DNA of 64,000 nucleotides from Patagioenas fasciata (Eukaryota; Chordata; Aves; Columbiformes; Columbidae), in the NCBI RefSeq assembly GCF_037038585.1, contig NC_092520.1, forward strand, positions 11,973,001 to 12,037,000. Reading direction: 5' to 3'. Shown one piece after another: positions 38,407-51,739 of the stretch (position 1 is the first letter of the stretch; each line of letters opens with the position of its first letter). A program made the position numbers and the translations under genes. The notes beneath the pieces were generated by a model. That model made no database searches, was not told where the DNA came from, and worked only from the letters and a program-made list of their open reading frames with translations.

Positions 38407-39689
38407 CCTTTCATATTTTTAAGTCCACTGTATATGTTGAAAGTCCACTGTGTGTATGTACAGACACACCATATATGAATGCTTTCCAGGAAATTTTCTG
38501 TTGAAAAAAATATATCAAGAAATAATGGAACTTTCTTGTCAGTATTCCACCGTGGGGATGAGCTGACAGCCAATGTGATTTTAAACTTCATACTTACTAT
38601 AACAGAGAGTAAAATGATGAGAAGATAAAGAAGAACATGGTAAATTGACAACTAAACTGATTTTTTCCCTTAGTTTGGCAATATCTTCAGTAAAATAGCA
38701 CATACATACTGTACATGGGTAGATTTGTTCTGTAGATATAATTATAGCAGGTTAAAATGTTTTGGAAATGGGTTGAAGCAAATGCCAACCTGATTGTTGG
38801 TTGTACAATTGCATGTGACTGGGGAGTATTAGTTCTGAGGAGATGCTAGTTATTTCTAATTAACTTAAATTGTTCCTATGCCAATACTTGATATAAGGAA
38901 TCTTCATAGGAAGACTACTGAAAATTAAAAATGGAAATCGCTGAGTAGACTAGCTGTCTTGTGAACTTTGCATGACGTGACAATATCCATGAGTCACTAG
39001 ATGATTTTCAAGGCATGGAACTCACAATTGCAGGACTTTATTATTAATACATGGATTGTTAAGAAATTTTGGCCGTTAATAAAACTGCATGTATTGAAGT
39101 TTTTTTGGACCTTCTGCTGCAGACATACTTGAAATATGTGGCTGTATGTACACATATTTGTGTTATGCTTGTATAAGCATTTAAATACATGTATTGGTAA
39201 AACTTTCTCCCTACCTTCCTTCTGGGGCTAACAGGATGAAGAAAACCAAGGGAAATTCTTCTCCCATTTGAGGAGAGAGAAATAAATGTGCATCCACTAC
39301 AGTTTTGCTTCCTTTTAGGTCTTCAACAATCTTTGCACAGTACATTTGTAACATGTGAAAGGTGTATTATGTCAGATCAGCATAAGACAAGAGAGGACTT
39401 GTCTGTTAGCTGTGTCCTGGTGTCTGAACAGATCACTGCAGCCTGCACTCAAGAAGACAAGAGAAGTTATGATGACTGAGTGCTCAGATGTCCTATACTC
39501 AGTGTTTATGCAGGCAATCTGGAGATAGAAGCAAGAGAAGACACAGCTGTAGGGATATAAGACAAAATACTCCATGATTCACTAAGCCCTGCATAACCCA
39601 GGCCACTGCATTTCAACCAGGTGTGTAGTGACAAGCCCTGTGCTAGACTGAAGGGAACCTTCTGGGTTGGCATCTAGTCCAAATATGAA
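38407..39689. other. Unannotated AT-rich stretch
   Basis: No gene or recognised repeat. Confidence 0.5.
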
Positions 39690-40925
39690 GATATCTGTGA
39701 ACAGAGAGCCCATCCCTTCCCTTGCTGGTTTGTTCCTTTTGTTCATCACTTCCCGTAGAATAATTCCTAATTCCTCATTTGCAAGTGATTGATTCCATCT
39801 TCTGGCATTGATTCTTCTTACTCTTTTCTTTCTAATTCTTTAAAGTTCAATATTCATCTGTGATGGTCTTAAAGATTTAAAACAAGCAATTTGTCAGGTT
39901 TTGTTTTAACAAACTAAACGCTCAAAGCTCATTAATTTGTTCCCAGAGGAGAAATTCCTTCCACCCTCAAATATTTCTGTGGCTCTTTATTGATCAGCTA
40001 TAGATTTGAAAAAACAATCCTGAAAGGATGCAGTACTCCAGTGCTGAGCTCATTTGTCCCAAATGCACAATGGGAAAAGTACCCTGACTATGTCTGCTAA
40101 TTATTGTCCTGATTATAGATTCAGCTGTGATACTAGTTCTTTGTACCACCACATCTGTTTGTTCAACATTGTAAAACACTTTCACAACTTCCTAGGAGTC
40201 ACTGTTCCATTCTCTGTATTCTCTATATGGTGTTACCACCTTTTACTTGTACTTGTACTTGTACGTTCAACTGTGCTGTTGGCTGCATTAGAACACAGCT
40301 TGGATGAACTAAGGATACTAAGCAGTCCTGATCAGTCATTCTGTCGGCACATTCTTGTTTGTGGCGACTATGTCGATCTGCAGTTTGTCAGTCTACAGTG
40401 ATTTCAGAGGCTGGATGAAGTGATTTAACGTCTTAAACTACCTCAATGGACTTACACTTGGTAATACCAGCGTTTCAGATGTCATTCATGTTTCCTACCA
40501 CCTCTTATATTCAAGAGCTCTATGTAGAAGAGTGAGCCAACCCTCTTTTTGATTCTTCATTGTAATCTGCTTTCTTGCTTGGATCTACGTCGAGGGCGGT
40601 TATGAAGCAAATCTTGAGACATGTTGCCAGTGCTTCCTGGAGAGACCCCACATTGTCTGCTGCCCAGATTGATGAAATGGGTGGAAACTGCCTTGAACAG
40701 TCTGGACACCAGACCCGTGGCTCTCATGCTGCCTGTAAGTGGCACTGTGGCTGCATGCAAGTGCGTAAGCAAGTAGATGGTCTCCAGCAGTTTTAACTGT
40801 GTTGGTTCTGAAAGATGTTGTGAATGTAACCTCATTTACCTCGGGCTTAATCCATTTAGTTTGTACTCTGTGGTACTGATTTTTAACAGGAATGCTCCAA
40901 AGAGATACCATTAGCTTTAGCAGTA
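39690..40925 (-). mobile_element. Ancient CR1/L3-type LINE relic, about 1.2 kb
   Basis: A second old, decayed LINE, on the minus strand. In plus-strand order it shows the 3' region (AGGAGAAATTCCTTCCA, TTTCTGTGGCTCTTTATTGA, GCAGTACTCCAGTGCTGAGC). Next comes the ORF2 C-terminal part (GGAGTCACTGTTCC, GGTGTTACCACCTTTTACTT, GGCTGCATTAGAACACA), and then reverse-transcriptase-flanking sequence (GGCTTAATCCATTTAGTTTG and a TGTGGTACTGATTTTTAAC stretch) at about 40848-40900. The order matches an old amniote CR1/L3 element read backwards. A (ACTTGT)3 run at 40242-40262 is local slippage. No frame survives. Ends are approximate. Confidence 0.65.
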
Positions 40926-43798
40926 GAATGGAAACCTAGATTAGAATGGAAATATTACTTAACATTTCATAACCTTCCATACATCAGCACTGTACCCTCT
41001 CCACCTAATAATGGGACTTTGCCATTGCTAGAGTTTCTTTATTGCTAGCACCATTCTATTTTTCCTCTTTCATTTCCTTAGTTTTATGCATTTTACATAG
41101 TGCTATTTTTATTTTTCATCAGTGTCTATGTTCATCTTCACTGGCTGATCTCCTCTACTAAATACGGGACATGAGGTCGACACTCTTGGGATCCTGATCA
41201 CGTAAGGGCTCGCATTCCCTGCATATGGACGCACTGTGAAAAGATAGCATTGACTGATTCGTTATACATGGCCACGAGAACATATTAAATTTGGTTTTCA
41301 CAGCTGAAGAGCACACTGCCTAAACCACCAAACTCTGCCACTTCCTCTGCCACCTCTGAGCCCTGCCCTATTTTGCAATGTAGCTATAATAAATTCTTCT
41401 TCAAGGGTTCTTCATTTTCACCCACCTTCTTGTGGCTATACTTTTCCTATTATCTATTTCACTAATAGTTTTCCTTAGACATGAAGAATCCATATGAAAC
41501 AGAAAATATGTATCTTACAGTTGGGACCATCTCTGTCTTTGTAAGTTCAGAATAAGGAGGTCACGGTTGCTGGTACCCAGATAGCATTTAGCTTCCATTT
41601 CAGAAATTACTTCATTTTTCTTATTTCAACATGGCTCTGTAAATTCTCAGGGCTGATTTAGGAAAGGAAGTTGTAATAATTTTTACTTAAAAGGAAAAAG
41701 TAGTTCAAGGTAAGATACTTGTAATTATATTGCATTGATGGTGAGGGAAGGGCATGCATACAGGAAAGTACCCAGCCACTCATTAACCTCTGCCTCTTAT
41801 GTCATCGTATTAAGGTATTGCTTAACATCTGGTAAGGAAATCAATAACAAATCTTAAGATTTTCAGTCCTTAGAGGTGACCTTCTCAGATTTGAGTAAAT
41901 ATGGTTACTCATTATAGTGAATTTTAAAATAATTATTTTCTGCAAAGTACAAGTGCCCAAATACTTCTTAGAAGTTGCAGTTATATTTTAGTGCTCAATA
42001 TGGGAACACCAATATGTCTCCATAATTTAGATTCCTTATAAAAAGAAGTTTTTTCCCATAAGTTGCAGACAGGTACATTAGGTGGAAGATGTCATGGTTC
42101 CTCTGGTTTGATTTAGGATTGATCTAGAATTTTCCACATGCCACTATGATTTTCCACCTTATGCCTCTGGTTTTCCTTTCTCTGTGTTTACTCTTCTGAA
42201 GTGTTTATGGCTAGCAAACATATTCAGTCTTAGCCTTCACTTTGCCAATACTTTAAGATTTCTCCCATTTTCTCTCATATTAAAAAATATATGAGACTAT
42301 ACATGCTTGAAGTTGTTTTCATCTTCCTTGGAGATGGATGGTTGCAGCTCTGTGGAACATGTTAGATAAATTCTCTCAGGATTTGTAGATTGTACCCAGC
42401 AGCAGTGGCTCTGCATATCTGGGCCTGCTATCCAGTAAAGGTACAGCCAGCTAGCGAGATACAGCAAGCTGAGGTGGGACAACTTCGGGAAAATAGATTT
42501 CTACAGGTCTCTGAAGAATATGGCTTAGATAAAAGAGAGCTTTAATGAAGTAGAATTGACAAAAAAGAATAAAACATTGATGTCTTGATTGGTGATTGAT
42601 TGACTGATTGATTGACTGATTGATGCATTGAAGACTTTATAAGGCAAGGGCTGGTGAGAGGGACTGGAGTTAGCAGAACTGAATGTCCCATTGTTTGCTA
42701 GATGTGACTGAAAGAGGAAGGCTGAGAGGTCCGTTTAACATCTGTTCAACAGGAAGAAAAGTGAGACCTTTGTTACAGCAAGAACTGGGAGCCCATGCCT
42801 AAATAGCAGCTGAGAATGCGTAACAAATGTGTAAATGGAAGGGAGTCACTCTGTAATAGAGTCAACTGAATCCTGCTATTAGTAACAGACAGAAGACTGT
42901 AGCGACTGGAATTTCAGCTTTTTTTCCATTTGTACTGCAGTGGTTGGCCTTCACAGGTTCAGCCCAAGGCTTTCAGTCTGGGACATTTTGTGGTTAACAG
43001 CTTCTGATTCTCCTCCTCCTTTTTTTCTCTTCCTCTTTTATTCATTGTGCTTCAAGCCAAAGCTTGAGGCAGCAGATGGATTTAACAGCATGGGATCAGC
43101 AAATTCCTGTTATGATGAACTCAGAGAGAGAAAAACCCTCACTTAGCTCTGTCAAAGCAAAGGGCGATAATTGCTTGTGAGTCAGTGGAACCAGGATTTC
43201 ACTCAGTGCATCCAGACTCCTCCTGAGTACTTGAAAGTGGAAGCTCTGGGAGGATCTGGCTCTTTTAATGGTACTCTTAAGGATATTGCAGAAGATGTTA
43301 CTGAAGTAAAAATATATCAAGACAGTAATACTTATTTTCCATGAAAAATCATATTAACAAGTTGAGGATTATGATATTTATAAAACAATGGTGAATAAAG
43401 CAGAGCAAGTTCTGTTTCTGATGTACAGTAACTTCCTTAAGGAATATCAGGAATACTTTCTGATCATTAAGGAAGGACTGCTCTCTTGGACAGTGCCCTA
43501 TACATTAACACGTAGGTGTTTAAAGTAAACAGTAGGTGGCCTCAGAACATTAGTATTGCTCTTCACTGGAACAGATGTCAAGTGAGAACAGGATCCCTGC
43601 TGTTTCTCTGTGCCTGGATACAGGTTCTTCCCTAATTGCGTGAACCACGCTGAGATGCATTCTGCAGGCCAGCGCTATTGCTTTCACCTCGAATAGGGCC
43701 AGGTGTTAAAGCTTAACATAAGGTCGGGTGACCTACTTTGTCTTTTGTTGTTTTAAACACATTTTGACCATTGTAATGTCTCAGACATTGGAAGAAAT
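40926..43798. other. Unannotated stretch with simple repeat
   Basis: No gene or interspersed repeat was recognised. A tetranucleotide array is listed separately. Inverted T-box-like half sites lie at 43683-43709. Confidence 0.45.
42586..42625. repeat. (GATT/GACT)n tetranucleotide array
   Basis: About nine tandem 4-bp units alternating GATT and GACT, slightly degenerate. Confidence 0.9.
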
Positions 43799-44195
43799 AT
43801 CACAGAATCACAGAATGATGGGGTTGGAAGTGATCTCTGGAGATCATCCAGTCCAACCCACCTGCTAAAGCAGGTTCACCAGAGCAGGTCACACAGGAAT
43901 GTGTCCAGGTGGGTTTGAATGTCTCCAGAGAAGGAGACCCCACAGCCTCTCTGGGCAGCCTGTTCCAGGGCTCAAAGTAAAGAAGTTTCTTCTCATGTTT
44001 AGATAGAACCTACTGTGCTTCAGTCTGTGCACGTTGCCCCTCATCCTACTGTTGGGCACCACTGAAAAGAGTCTGTCCCAGCCTCTTGACACCCACCCTT
44101 GAGATATTTATAAACATTGATGAGATCGCCTCTCAGCTTCTCTTCTCCAGGCTGGACAGACCCAGTACTCTCAGTCTCTCCTCACAAGGTGCTCC
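43799..44195 (-). mobile_element. CR1 LINE 3' fragment
   Basis: A reverse-strand CR1. Its 3' end is at ATCACAGAATCACAGAATG, followed by GGGGTTGGAAGTGATCTCTG and GATCATCCAGTCCAACCC. It then runs through GTGGGTTTGAATGTCTCCAG and AAGTTTCTTCTCATGTTTAG to the block that reads CTCTCCAGCCTGGAC-like sequence near 44150. It is the same type as the 50.8 kb copy but in the opposite orientation. Confidence 0.93.
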
Positions 44196-47100
44196 AGACA
44201 AATATCTGTGTTGCACAGAAAAAAATGATGAGGTATTATCTCATTATTTGATGTGGCATACCAGACATACTAGCTGCCTGTGCTAGTGAAGGAAGACGGG
44301 AAAATCTACTTGCTGCTTTACTGACAAATATATTCTACTCACATGCCTTGCTTTTCAAGCGTACGATGAGTAACAACATCTGGTGGTTTTGGAGATGATG
44401 ACTGATTAACCACCATGAACCAGTCCAAGAGTTGGCTTTTAGCCTTTAGGGAAGTCATTGCAGGTGATAAAGAACCCAGACCAAACCTGAGAGTCAGTTT
44501 TCAACCTTGGTCCCTTCAAGTACAATTTGTATCCTCAGCCTCTAATCCTGGGCCTTAGTTCTTGTGCTTCAGGAAAATCCTTGATTGCAGAGTCCAGACC
44601 CCACATATGATGAATGTCAGTTTGCAACAGCGTAATCTCTTCCATCAGTGCTCTTCCTGACTGCCAGATCCTTTCAACAGCTACAAGAGGGATGGTCTGC
44701 TATTGAATCTACTGGTTTTTGTTGTTGACTCCTTAGGGAACTAAAAAAAAAAAAAAGTTGAACAAATCAACAGAAGCCTTGTGCACTAAAGAAGATGCAG
44801 TCATTATAATCCATATTGACACACAAGGAATGAAAGTAAAGCAAGTCACATGTCAAGGTGAACACTATTGTGCCACCATAAAAGGACTATTTTTTTTTGT
44901 AAAAAGCAGGGTGTCTGTCCTCAGTTCAATGAGGACTTGCAGAGACTGACCCAGCAGAACAGGGGGCTGGGGAAGCTAAGGGAAAGCAGGACCCTGCTGC
45001 ACACAATCCTTGTCTCTGCAGGACCATTCAGCAAGAGAAAAATAGCAAAATATTGGAATTTTCTATATGAAAACTAGTAAGCATTTTCCAGCACAGTTAC
45101 AGGTGGAGTAATTGTTGCTGTAAGAGCCACCTGCTTTGCTTAAATACAGCCAAGACCTTTCCAACTGTGGGATAATCCTCATATTTTCCAGTGTAGGCTG
45201 TATGCAATGGACTTGCTACTTTGTACTCTACCCTGTGGTATATACACAGAAGTATTTAACATGCCCATTCAACCCTCTATACAAATTTTAAAAGAAAAGC
45301 CGCTCTTTCTGTTAGAAACTGTGGGAAATCCAGTGCTTGTATCACTCCAGTACCGTTGAATATTTTGCAATGACTTGGAACGTTTTATAACAAGCATATC
45401 CCATGTAACATATTAACTGACTGCTGGTTGATTCACTGACATTTATTCCTGTTCACTGGTCTTGTTTTTCACTGTGTTCTTCGGTAAAATTTGACCAGAT
45501 TTAGCTTGAGTATCCTACTTTTAAGTTGAATGGCACTAGAGTCCAATGTTCAATGTCTCTTCACATTTGCCAGGAGAAAAATCAGCCAAGAGAGTGTTAC
45601 TGAGACAGTGACCTATGGGGTGCTATATGAAAAGTCCTCTGTTCCACAGCTTTTGCCTCTCTTGCCAGATTTATTTGCCCATTCTAACCCCACAAGCAGG
45701 GAAGGCAAGCAGACTTTCAGCAGGCATTTGAATGACAAAGGAACATTACGTTTGCCAACCTGGGATAGCAAATTCCTGCCAATTCTGTAAAATACCATAG
45801 ATTTTAAAGGCTAAAATGTTGTGCTTGGAGCAGGAGGGGAATATGTTCTTGGTTTTTCCACAAACCCAAGTTGCCCTTAAATGTATATAGTCTTTCATGA
45901 GAGAAGCAGACAGAGAAAAGAGCTTTGCCTGGAGACGGAGTTACCCTTCCTCCCTCTTCCTACTTTTACAGTGCAGTATCAAAGATGCTACCAAGACATG
46001 GCATTAAGCCTACTTTTATTGCTGGTGGATCTTCATGTCTCTGCCAGAGAGAAGGAGCATTGCAGAAAACATGCTGGCAGGTCCAGCCTTTCCGGAAAAG
46101 ATCTACAAAGGAAAAACTGCTGCAGGAGTGCTGCCATGAGAGTAATGGAACTCTTTGCCTGAGAAAGAAGCATTTTATTTTGTATCTGCATCCATACACA
46201 GAGCCACTTCTGAACCTTGCATCCACGAGGCAAGGTCGCCCTGCACGTCAGGAGGGTTGGTAGAGACTGCCCTGCATGTCCTCAGATGTTCCACTACCCA
46301 CGGAGATCCCTGTCTGCAGAGCACGTCCTGCGGCTGGGTCCACCCTGTGTAAAGAGGTGCCTGTTCAACCTGCCCCCTTCTTTTCACAGCTCCTGTGACA
46401 TGCTGTATGCCTTTGTTACCTCCCCTGTATGGTAGTTATTGGATCTAATTGTAGCTGTGTGATAGATACTAAGTTAGCTCTCAAAGCAGCAGGGACAACC
46501 ATGAGGTTAATTATCATTTGACCTGCTTGGAGAGTGAATACATTAACAATTCATTGAGCCTGTCTTTCACTCAGTATCCCACGTGGAGCAAAAGATGGGC
46601 CTGGACAGCACTGAGCTGCTGTGGCAATGGAACCAATCTGCATTTGGCTCTCTAGAGAACATGATTTGACCTGCCCGAATTTCAATGAGTGCTGACATTT
46701 AGCTGAGAATGGAAATCCTCCTGAAATGCCTTGAATCCTGTCCTTTCATTCAAGTTCATCTGCATTATCCTGCTGCTGGCTGTACTCCAGCGCATGGGAA
46801 TCCCCAGTGTCCTCCGCAGCAAGTGATTAGCTGGCAGTGTAAGGCAGAGGGAGAGGATGTGCAATTTTCCCTCACCACGGAATTATCATCCATGTGTGAG
46901 ATAAGAACATCCCTCCTTCATTAAAGTAATTTCAAAAGAACCCTGCAATTTCACTTGCATTACAACTGACACTGGCCTAACAGTCTGAAATATTGCTTAA
47001 TGAGTTATCAGCCCAGACAATTTCAGCCACAATTTGATGATTTTGTTTTGTTTATTGGGCTAGTTTTGTACTAGGATTTAATTGCTATAATGCCACTGGC

Positions 47101-47357
47101 TTAGCTGGAGCTATGCCAGTTCAAACTGTTGAAGATTTGACTCTTGTTTAAGCATCCATATTACTTTTGCACAGACTGAAAATGTCTTAAAAATGTAGGA
47201 AAACTCAGAAAGCATGGAAGTACAGGATTTCAATTTAAATAGCACATTCTTATTCTTCTAAAAAATGTGAGAATGTTTTTCTTCTCATCCTCTTAGTTTT
47301 ATTGTCTGAGGTGATTAAATATTGGTCATCTTCGGCTACTTTGATGCAGAGCAAAGC
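44196..47357. other. Non-coding stretch with a candidate conserved block
   Basis: An A run lies at about 44742-44756. From about 46440 to 47130 the sequence is repeat-free and rich in TAAT/ATTA cores; see findings. Overlapping short open frames at 45.9-46.4 kb lie in mildly GC-richer sequence but show no domain, and their overlap in several frames on both strands argues against coding. Confidence 0.45.
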
Positions 47358-47944
47358 TTTCATGGTTTAGCTCCAGCCAGCAACTAAGCACCACACAGCT
47401 GCTCGCTCACTCCCCTCACAGTGGGATGTGGGACAGAATCAGAAAAGTGAGAAAACTCGTGGGCTGAGATAAAGACAGTTTAATAGGCAAAGCAAAATCT
47501 GCGTGCACAAGCAAAGCAAACCAAGGGATTCATTCACCACTTACCATGGGCAGGCAGGTGTTCAACCATCTCCAAGGAAGCTGGGTTCCATCACACATAA
47601 CGGTGACTTGGGAAAACAAACACCATCACTCCAAATGTCCCCCCTTCCTTCTTCTTCACCCAGCTTTATATGCTGTGCATGATGTCATATGGTGTGGCAT
47701 ATTCCTTTAGTCAGTTGGTCAGCTGTCCTAACTGTGTCCCCTCCCAAATTCTTGTGCACCTCCAGCCTGCTCACTGGTGGGGTGCTAGGAGAAGCACAGA
47801 AGGCCTTCACTCTGTGTAAGTACTGCTCAACAATAACTGAAACATCCCTGTGTTATCAAAACTGTTTTCCACACAAACCCGAAACTTAGGTCCATACTAG
47901 CTACTGTGAAGAAAATTAACTCTTCTCCAGCTAAAACCAGCACA
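47358..47944 (-). mobile_element. Solo ERVL-like LTR, minus strand
   Basis: An LTR read on the complement. It begins TGTGCTGGTTTTAGCTGGAG (right edge, 47944), passes a U3 with a TATA box (CATATAAA, complement of 47665-47672) and an ATTAAA polyadenylation-like signal (complement of 47479-47484). It ends in a purine/GC-rich U5 at AGCTAAACCATGAAA (left edge). The last bases have drifted from the expected terminal CA. I recognise it as one of the commonest avian ERVL-type LTRs. No internal retroviral sequence or clear target duplication is seen, so it is an old solo LTR. Confidence 0.88.
47665..47672 (-). promoter_or_regulatory. LTR TATA box
   Basis: CATATAAA on the minus strand inside the LTR, at the position expected for its core promoter. 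Confidence 0.55.
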
Positions 47945-50814
47945 GTCGAATAATCTTCATATGGTACTTGTGTAAAGAGCTGCTATGTTCAGGATGTATG
48001 AATCGATACACGAAATTCTGAGCCTTGTTTATATAGTTTTGACTTTATCATAGATTACATCTGCATCATAGACTGCATCTGTTTTGCTATATAAAAAGGA
48101 AGTCATGGACCATCTTTCTGGGAGGGCATCTTGCCATGAGGCCAGGGACAATGGCTACAAAGCCCTAGGGCCTAAGTATCTTCTGAGTTGTCTGATATAT
48201 CTCTTGGAGACCCTAAACTATCATTGCTACTTCGTTCATGGGGGTTTTTCTCTGAGTTCAGATCTGTAGCCGCTGTAAGGCTGTGAGTTCTCAGTCCAGA
48301 GAAAGGTGTTTTCACAGGGTTTGTGTTGCATACTCCAAAAAGGGAGATCTGGGGCAATGCTAGAGGGCTGTGCACAGCAGAGGGAGGAAAACTGAAGCAG
48401 TGGTGCTCAGCTGGTTTAACAGGAGTGGGCCAGGCCACATGCTGCTTCTGTACAGTGTTTGGGCAGCGTGTCAGAGAGCACAGCCCCAGCCCAACCTATG
48501 GGCACACCAGAAACGTAGCATTGGTCTGTGCTTGGAACACTTCAGCAACATAAACATATCCACCTCCTTCTCCTTTTTGATTTTTCCTTTTGTCTTAAGA
48601 AACTTCTCAGGTTTCAGTAATGACATGGTAACCAACACTGCAATTCATTTGACCTGACTTTTATTATATAAATATTAGGCTTTGGTCTGTTCCAGCATTT
48701 CATTGCACTCAACACCAAAAGCTACATTCCAGTCCTGAGACTGCTAGTGTGAGATGAGCTGAAGCCCACTGAGAGTTGCTCATAGAGAAGCAAGTAATGG
48801 ATGTCTGGGTCAGGTTTTAGCCCAGCTTTTGACAAATCAAGCAAACAACTGATGTTCAGTGTCTGTCAGAAAGCAATACAAAACTTAATCTTTCTCTTAA
48901 ATGGGGTACTACAGGTCTTCAAACCTTTCTGAAACCCCTGGCTTAGAAGTGCTGCTGTGCAACTATAATCAGAAGGTGTGATAACTGTTTATAACTGTGA
49001 CATGCTGGCATGATTGTTAATGAGAACAAAAATTTTATTTGTACAAGAAAAAATTAAGCACAGAAGTTAAACTTTTAAATAATTCCTATAGTATTATAAA
49101 TTTCTCCACTTCTCCACACCAAGTTAATAGGTAGGGCCTGTGTCCTGACAAATGTGCTACCTCATTGAGACAAATATAATGCACCAGAGGATTTCAAACA
49201 CAAAATGTACTTGGAAAAGACTTATAACAAAGCCTTGAGGGAAGATATGATTTAAGGAAAAGCTTGCAGGAGGAGGGAGAGGATAAATGATACACAGAAG
49301 TGGGAGGCTGGTTGGAGAAAAAAGATAAGAGTGGGAGAAAGAGATATGTGCAAATTTTGTTTTCAGTTAGACTAGCATGAATGATTTTTTTCCCAAATAG
49401 TATTTGCCTTTGGAGAGCCTAAATTTCTTTTTGTTGTTGTTCTCTTAATAACCAAAGACCAGTCAAAGCCAGAAAAAGAAAACCATAAAGTGTGGTTAAT
49501 ACTATGATGTGGGCTTACAGAATTTGTCATTTTACAAGCAAGGAGGATGGGTGGGTTCATTTTCTTCCCGTGGGATAGGATACAGAATTATTTTCTAAGA
49601 AATAAAATAGCTTATTGTAATTTACAGTTTTGACCTTAACAAGATGGTGAGGAATCTGGGTTACTTTTTATTATCTTTAATAGACTAGATGACCTGAAAG
49701 TTATTCAGCTCTCAGACTTCGTGCCTATGTCTACCATGCAACTAGAAATACAGCACATCCAAAACTATATTAGATAATTTTTTTGAAATCAGATACGTAA
49801 AGAGATAGGAAAATTGATAACATAGGGACTTATCACAAATACCTGACTGCACAAACACCTGACTGCACAAGCGTGGCTCACATGTTCTCGCTAATTAACA
49901 TCTCTCACTGTCACTAGCTGAGGTGCAATATTAGGCCAGATGGATCATAGGGCAAGGCAGAGCATGTCTTATGTCCTTACACTCTGTAATCTACAGATCA
50001 CACTTTCCTTTGAGGTTGAACTCTCCTACAGACTTAACCAAAGTTTATAATCATGAGATCTTGGCATAGACAAGGGAGACCAGGCGTTTGAAGGAACTGG
50101 GTCAGATGGGGAAAGCAGTGCCCTGTGAGGCCAAAGAGATTCAGGTATCACCTGCAAAAGTAGGGGACCTGCAGGAGCTTCACTGGATCAATGTAAGATT
50201 TGACAAACCTAGAATTTTGCCAAAAGGGAAATACTAGGATGGCATTCAGAGGAGTGTAGGGAGTGCAAACAGAGCAGAATGAAATGCCAGTTGACTGAGA
50301 GTTTTTCTGTTGTCTCATCTAATGTTTAATACCCTTTTCAAAGTGTGACAGATACCAGCCAAAGTGTGGGAGGTAATTCTCTATCACTGGCGTAAGTTTC
50401 CTCCCACACAAAGCAAATGCTTTTACTTTGGCCTATCCTTGGCTTTAACTGTGAGGATATACAGAGCCGGTTCTTCACCTTTTGGAAGATGTATTTTTAA
50501 TTCAAGAGTGTTCTCGGGCACACAGTTGCAAGTAAATCTACACTAAGCACATTGCAAACAACAGCAGGTACAACAAGCCATGCAACCTCTGGCTCCTGAA
50601 ACTGTTATTCTCTAGAATAGAATTCATCCTCAATAACAAAGACCTCACAAAGATAGGTGAACAGTCTCGCAAACTGCATTTCGTTGCAATGCCCTTACCT
50701 ACAGTCAAAAATCTAACTGCCTTGACTACTTGGGCAGATGTCAATCAAGCAAGGTAAACAATCCAGGGTAGTCTGTCTGCCCTTTAGGTAACCTTTCAGG
50801 AATATGTAGGTATC
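47945..50814. other. Unannotated non-coding stretch
   Basis: Small tandem duplications occur at about 48053-48079 (two CATAGAYTRCATCTG-like units) and 49841-49873 (two ACCTGACTGCACAA units). A word resembling a CR1 end at 49681-49700 has no supporting flank. No gene was recognised. Confidence 0.45.
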
Positions 50815-51077
50815 CTATAGGCAATGGGCACAAACTGAAGCACAGGAGGTTCCATCTAAACATGAGGAGAAACTTCTTTACTTTGAGGTGCCAGAGCCCT
50901 GAAACAGGCTGCCCAGAGAGGTTGTGGAGTCTCCTTCTCTGGAGACATTCAAACCCAGCTGGACACATTCCTGTGTGATCTGCTCTGGTGACCCTGCTTT
51001 AGCAGCTGGTTTGGACAAGATGATCTCTAGATGTCTCTTCCAACCCCAATCATTCTGTGATTCTGCGATACTGTGAC
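50815..51077 (+). mobile_element. CR1 LINE 3' fragment
   Basis: A forward-strand CR1: GCAATGGGCACAAACTGAAG, GGAGAAACTTCTTTACTTTG, CCCAGAGAGGTTGTGGAGTC, GGACAAGATGATCTC, CTCTTCCAACCCC and terminal ATTCTGTGATTCTGCGATAC. 5'-truncated. Confidence 0.93.
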
Positions 51078-51739
51078 AAATCTACAAGCCCCATGAACAC
51101 ATTTTGGATAGAGTGCAACTGGGAATAGATGTGGGCACTGAGACTAGATGTAGGCACCTGGATTCAAGTCTTCATGACTGATCTCTACTGAACTGCTTTC
51201 TACTCTCACTTGATTGTATTGATTAATGGAGGGATTCGCATACCTAGGCAACTATAGTGCCATTTGAGCCTTCAACCACCTCTTTAAAAATATATGGGTT
51301 TCCTATAGGTTCTTTATCATGGTTGCTAGCCCCATCTGGGTATCTTGCATAGGGAAATTCTAATGGGGTTACATGCTATGTTCTAGGCATTTGGATGAAG
51401 ATCCAGGTCTCCATTGTCTACAACAGGATTTTAAATACCTTAAGCCTACTTTTAGTGTCTAAATCTTAATTGAATACCACTAGGATATGGAAAGTGGATT
51501 TTTTTCCACAAGGTAGGCCCAACACTGTGGTCAGGCCTCCTCTGGGCAGCTAAAGTACAGTCTTCCAGAGAACAGATTTTTTTTTTCATTGTGGATGAAC
51601 CCCTTGTGTATAGCAGAAATCTTTATGACATGATGACATTCGCTACAAATTACCATGAATTAGTCAGTAGGTACACAGGTTGAAACTCTGTGTGGTCTTT
51701 ATGTGGTAGCATTGTGAAGGAATGGCTTCCAGATGTTCT
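51078..51739. other. Spacer between two CR1 copies
   Basis: No repeat or gene was recognised. The flanking CR1s end towards each other (plus then minus). Confidence 0.5.

Noticed and set aside
45881-46435. Cluster of overlapping open frames on both strands in slightly GC-richer sequence
   Set aside because: Several frames open at once is a composition effect; none has a domain or splice structure.
49680-49705. GACTAGATGACCTGAAAG resembling an old CR1 3' end
   Set aside because: No supporting sequence on either side.
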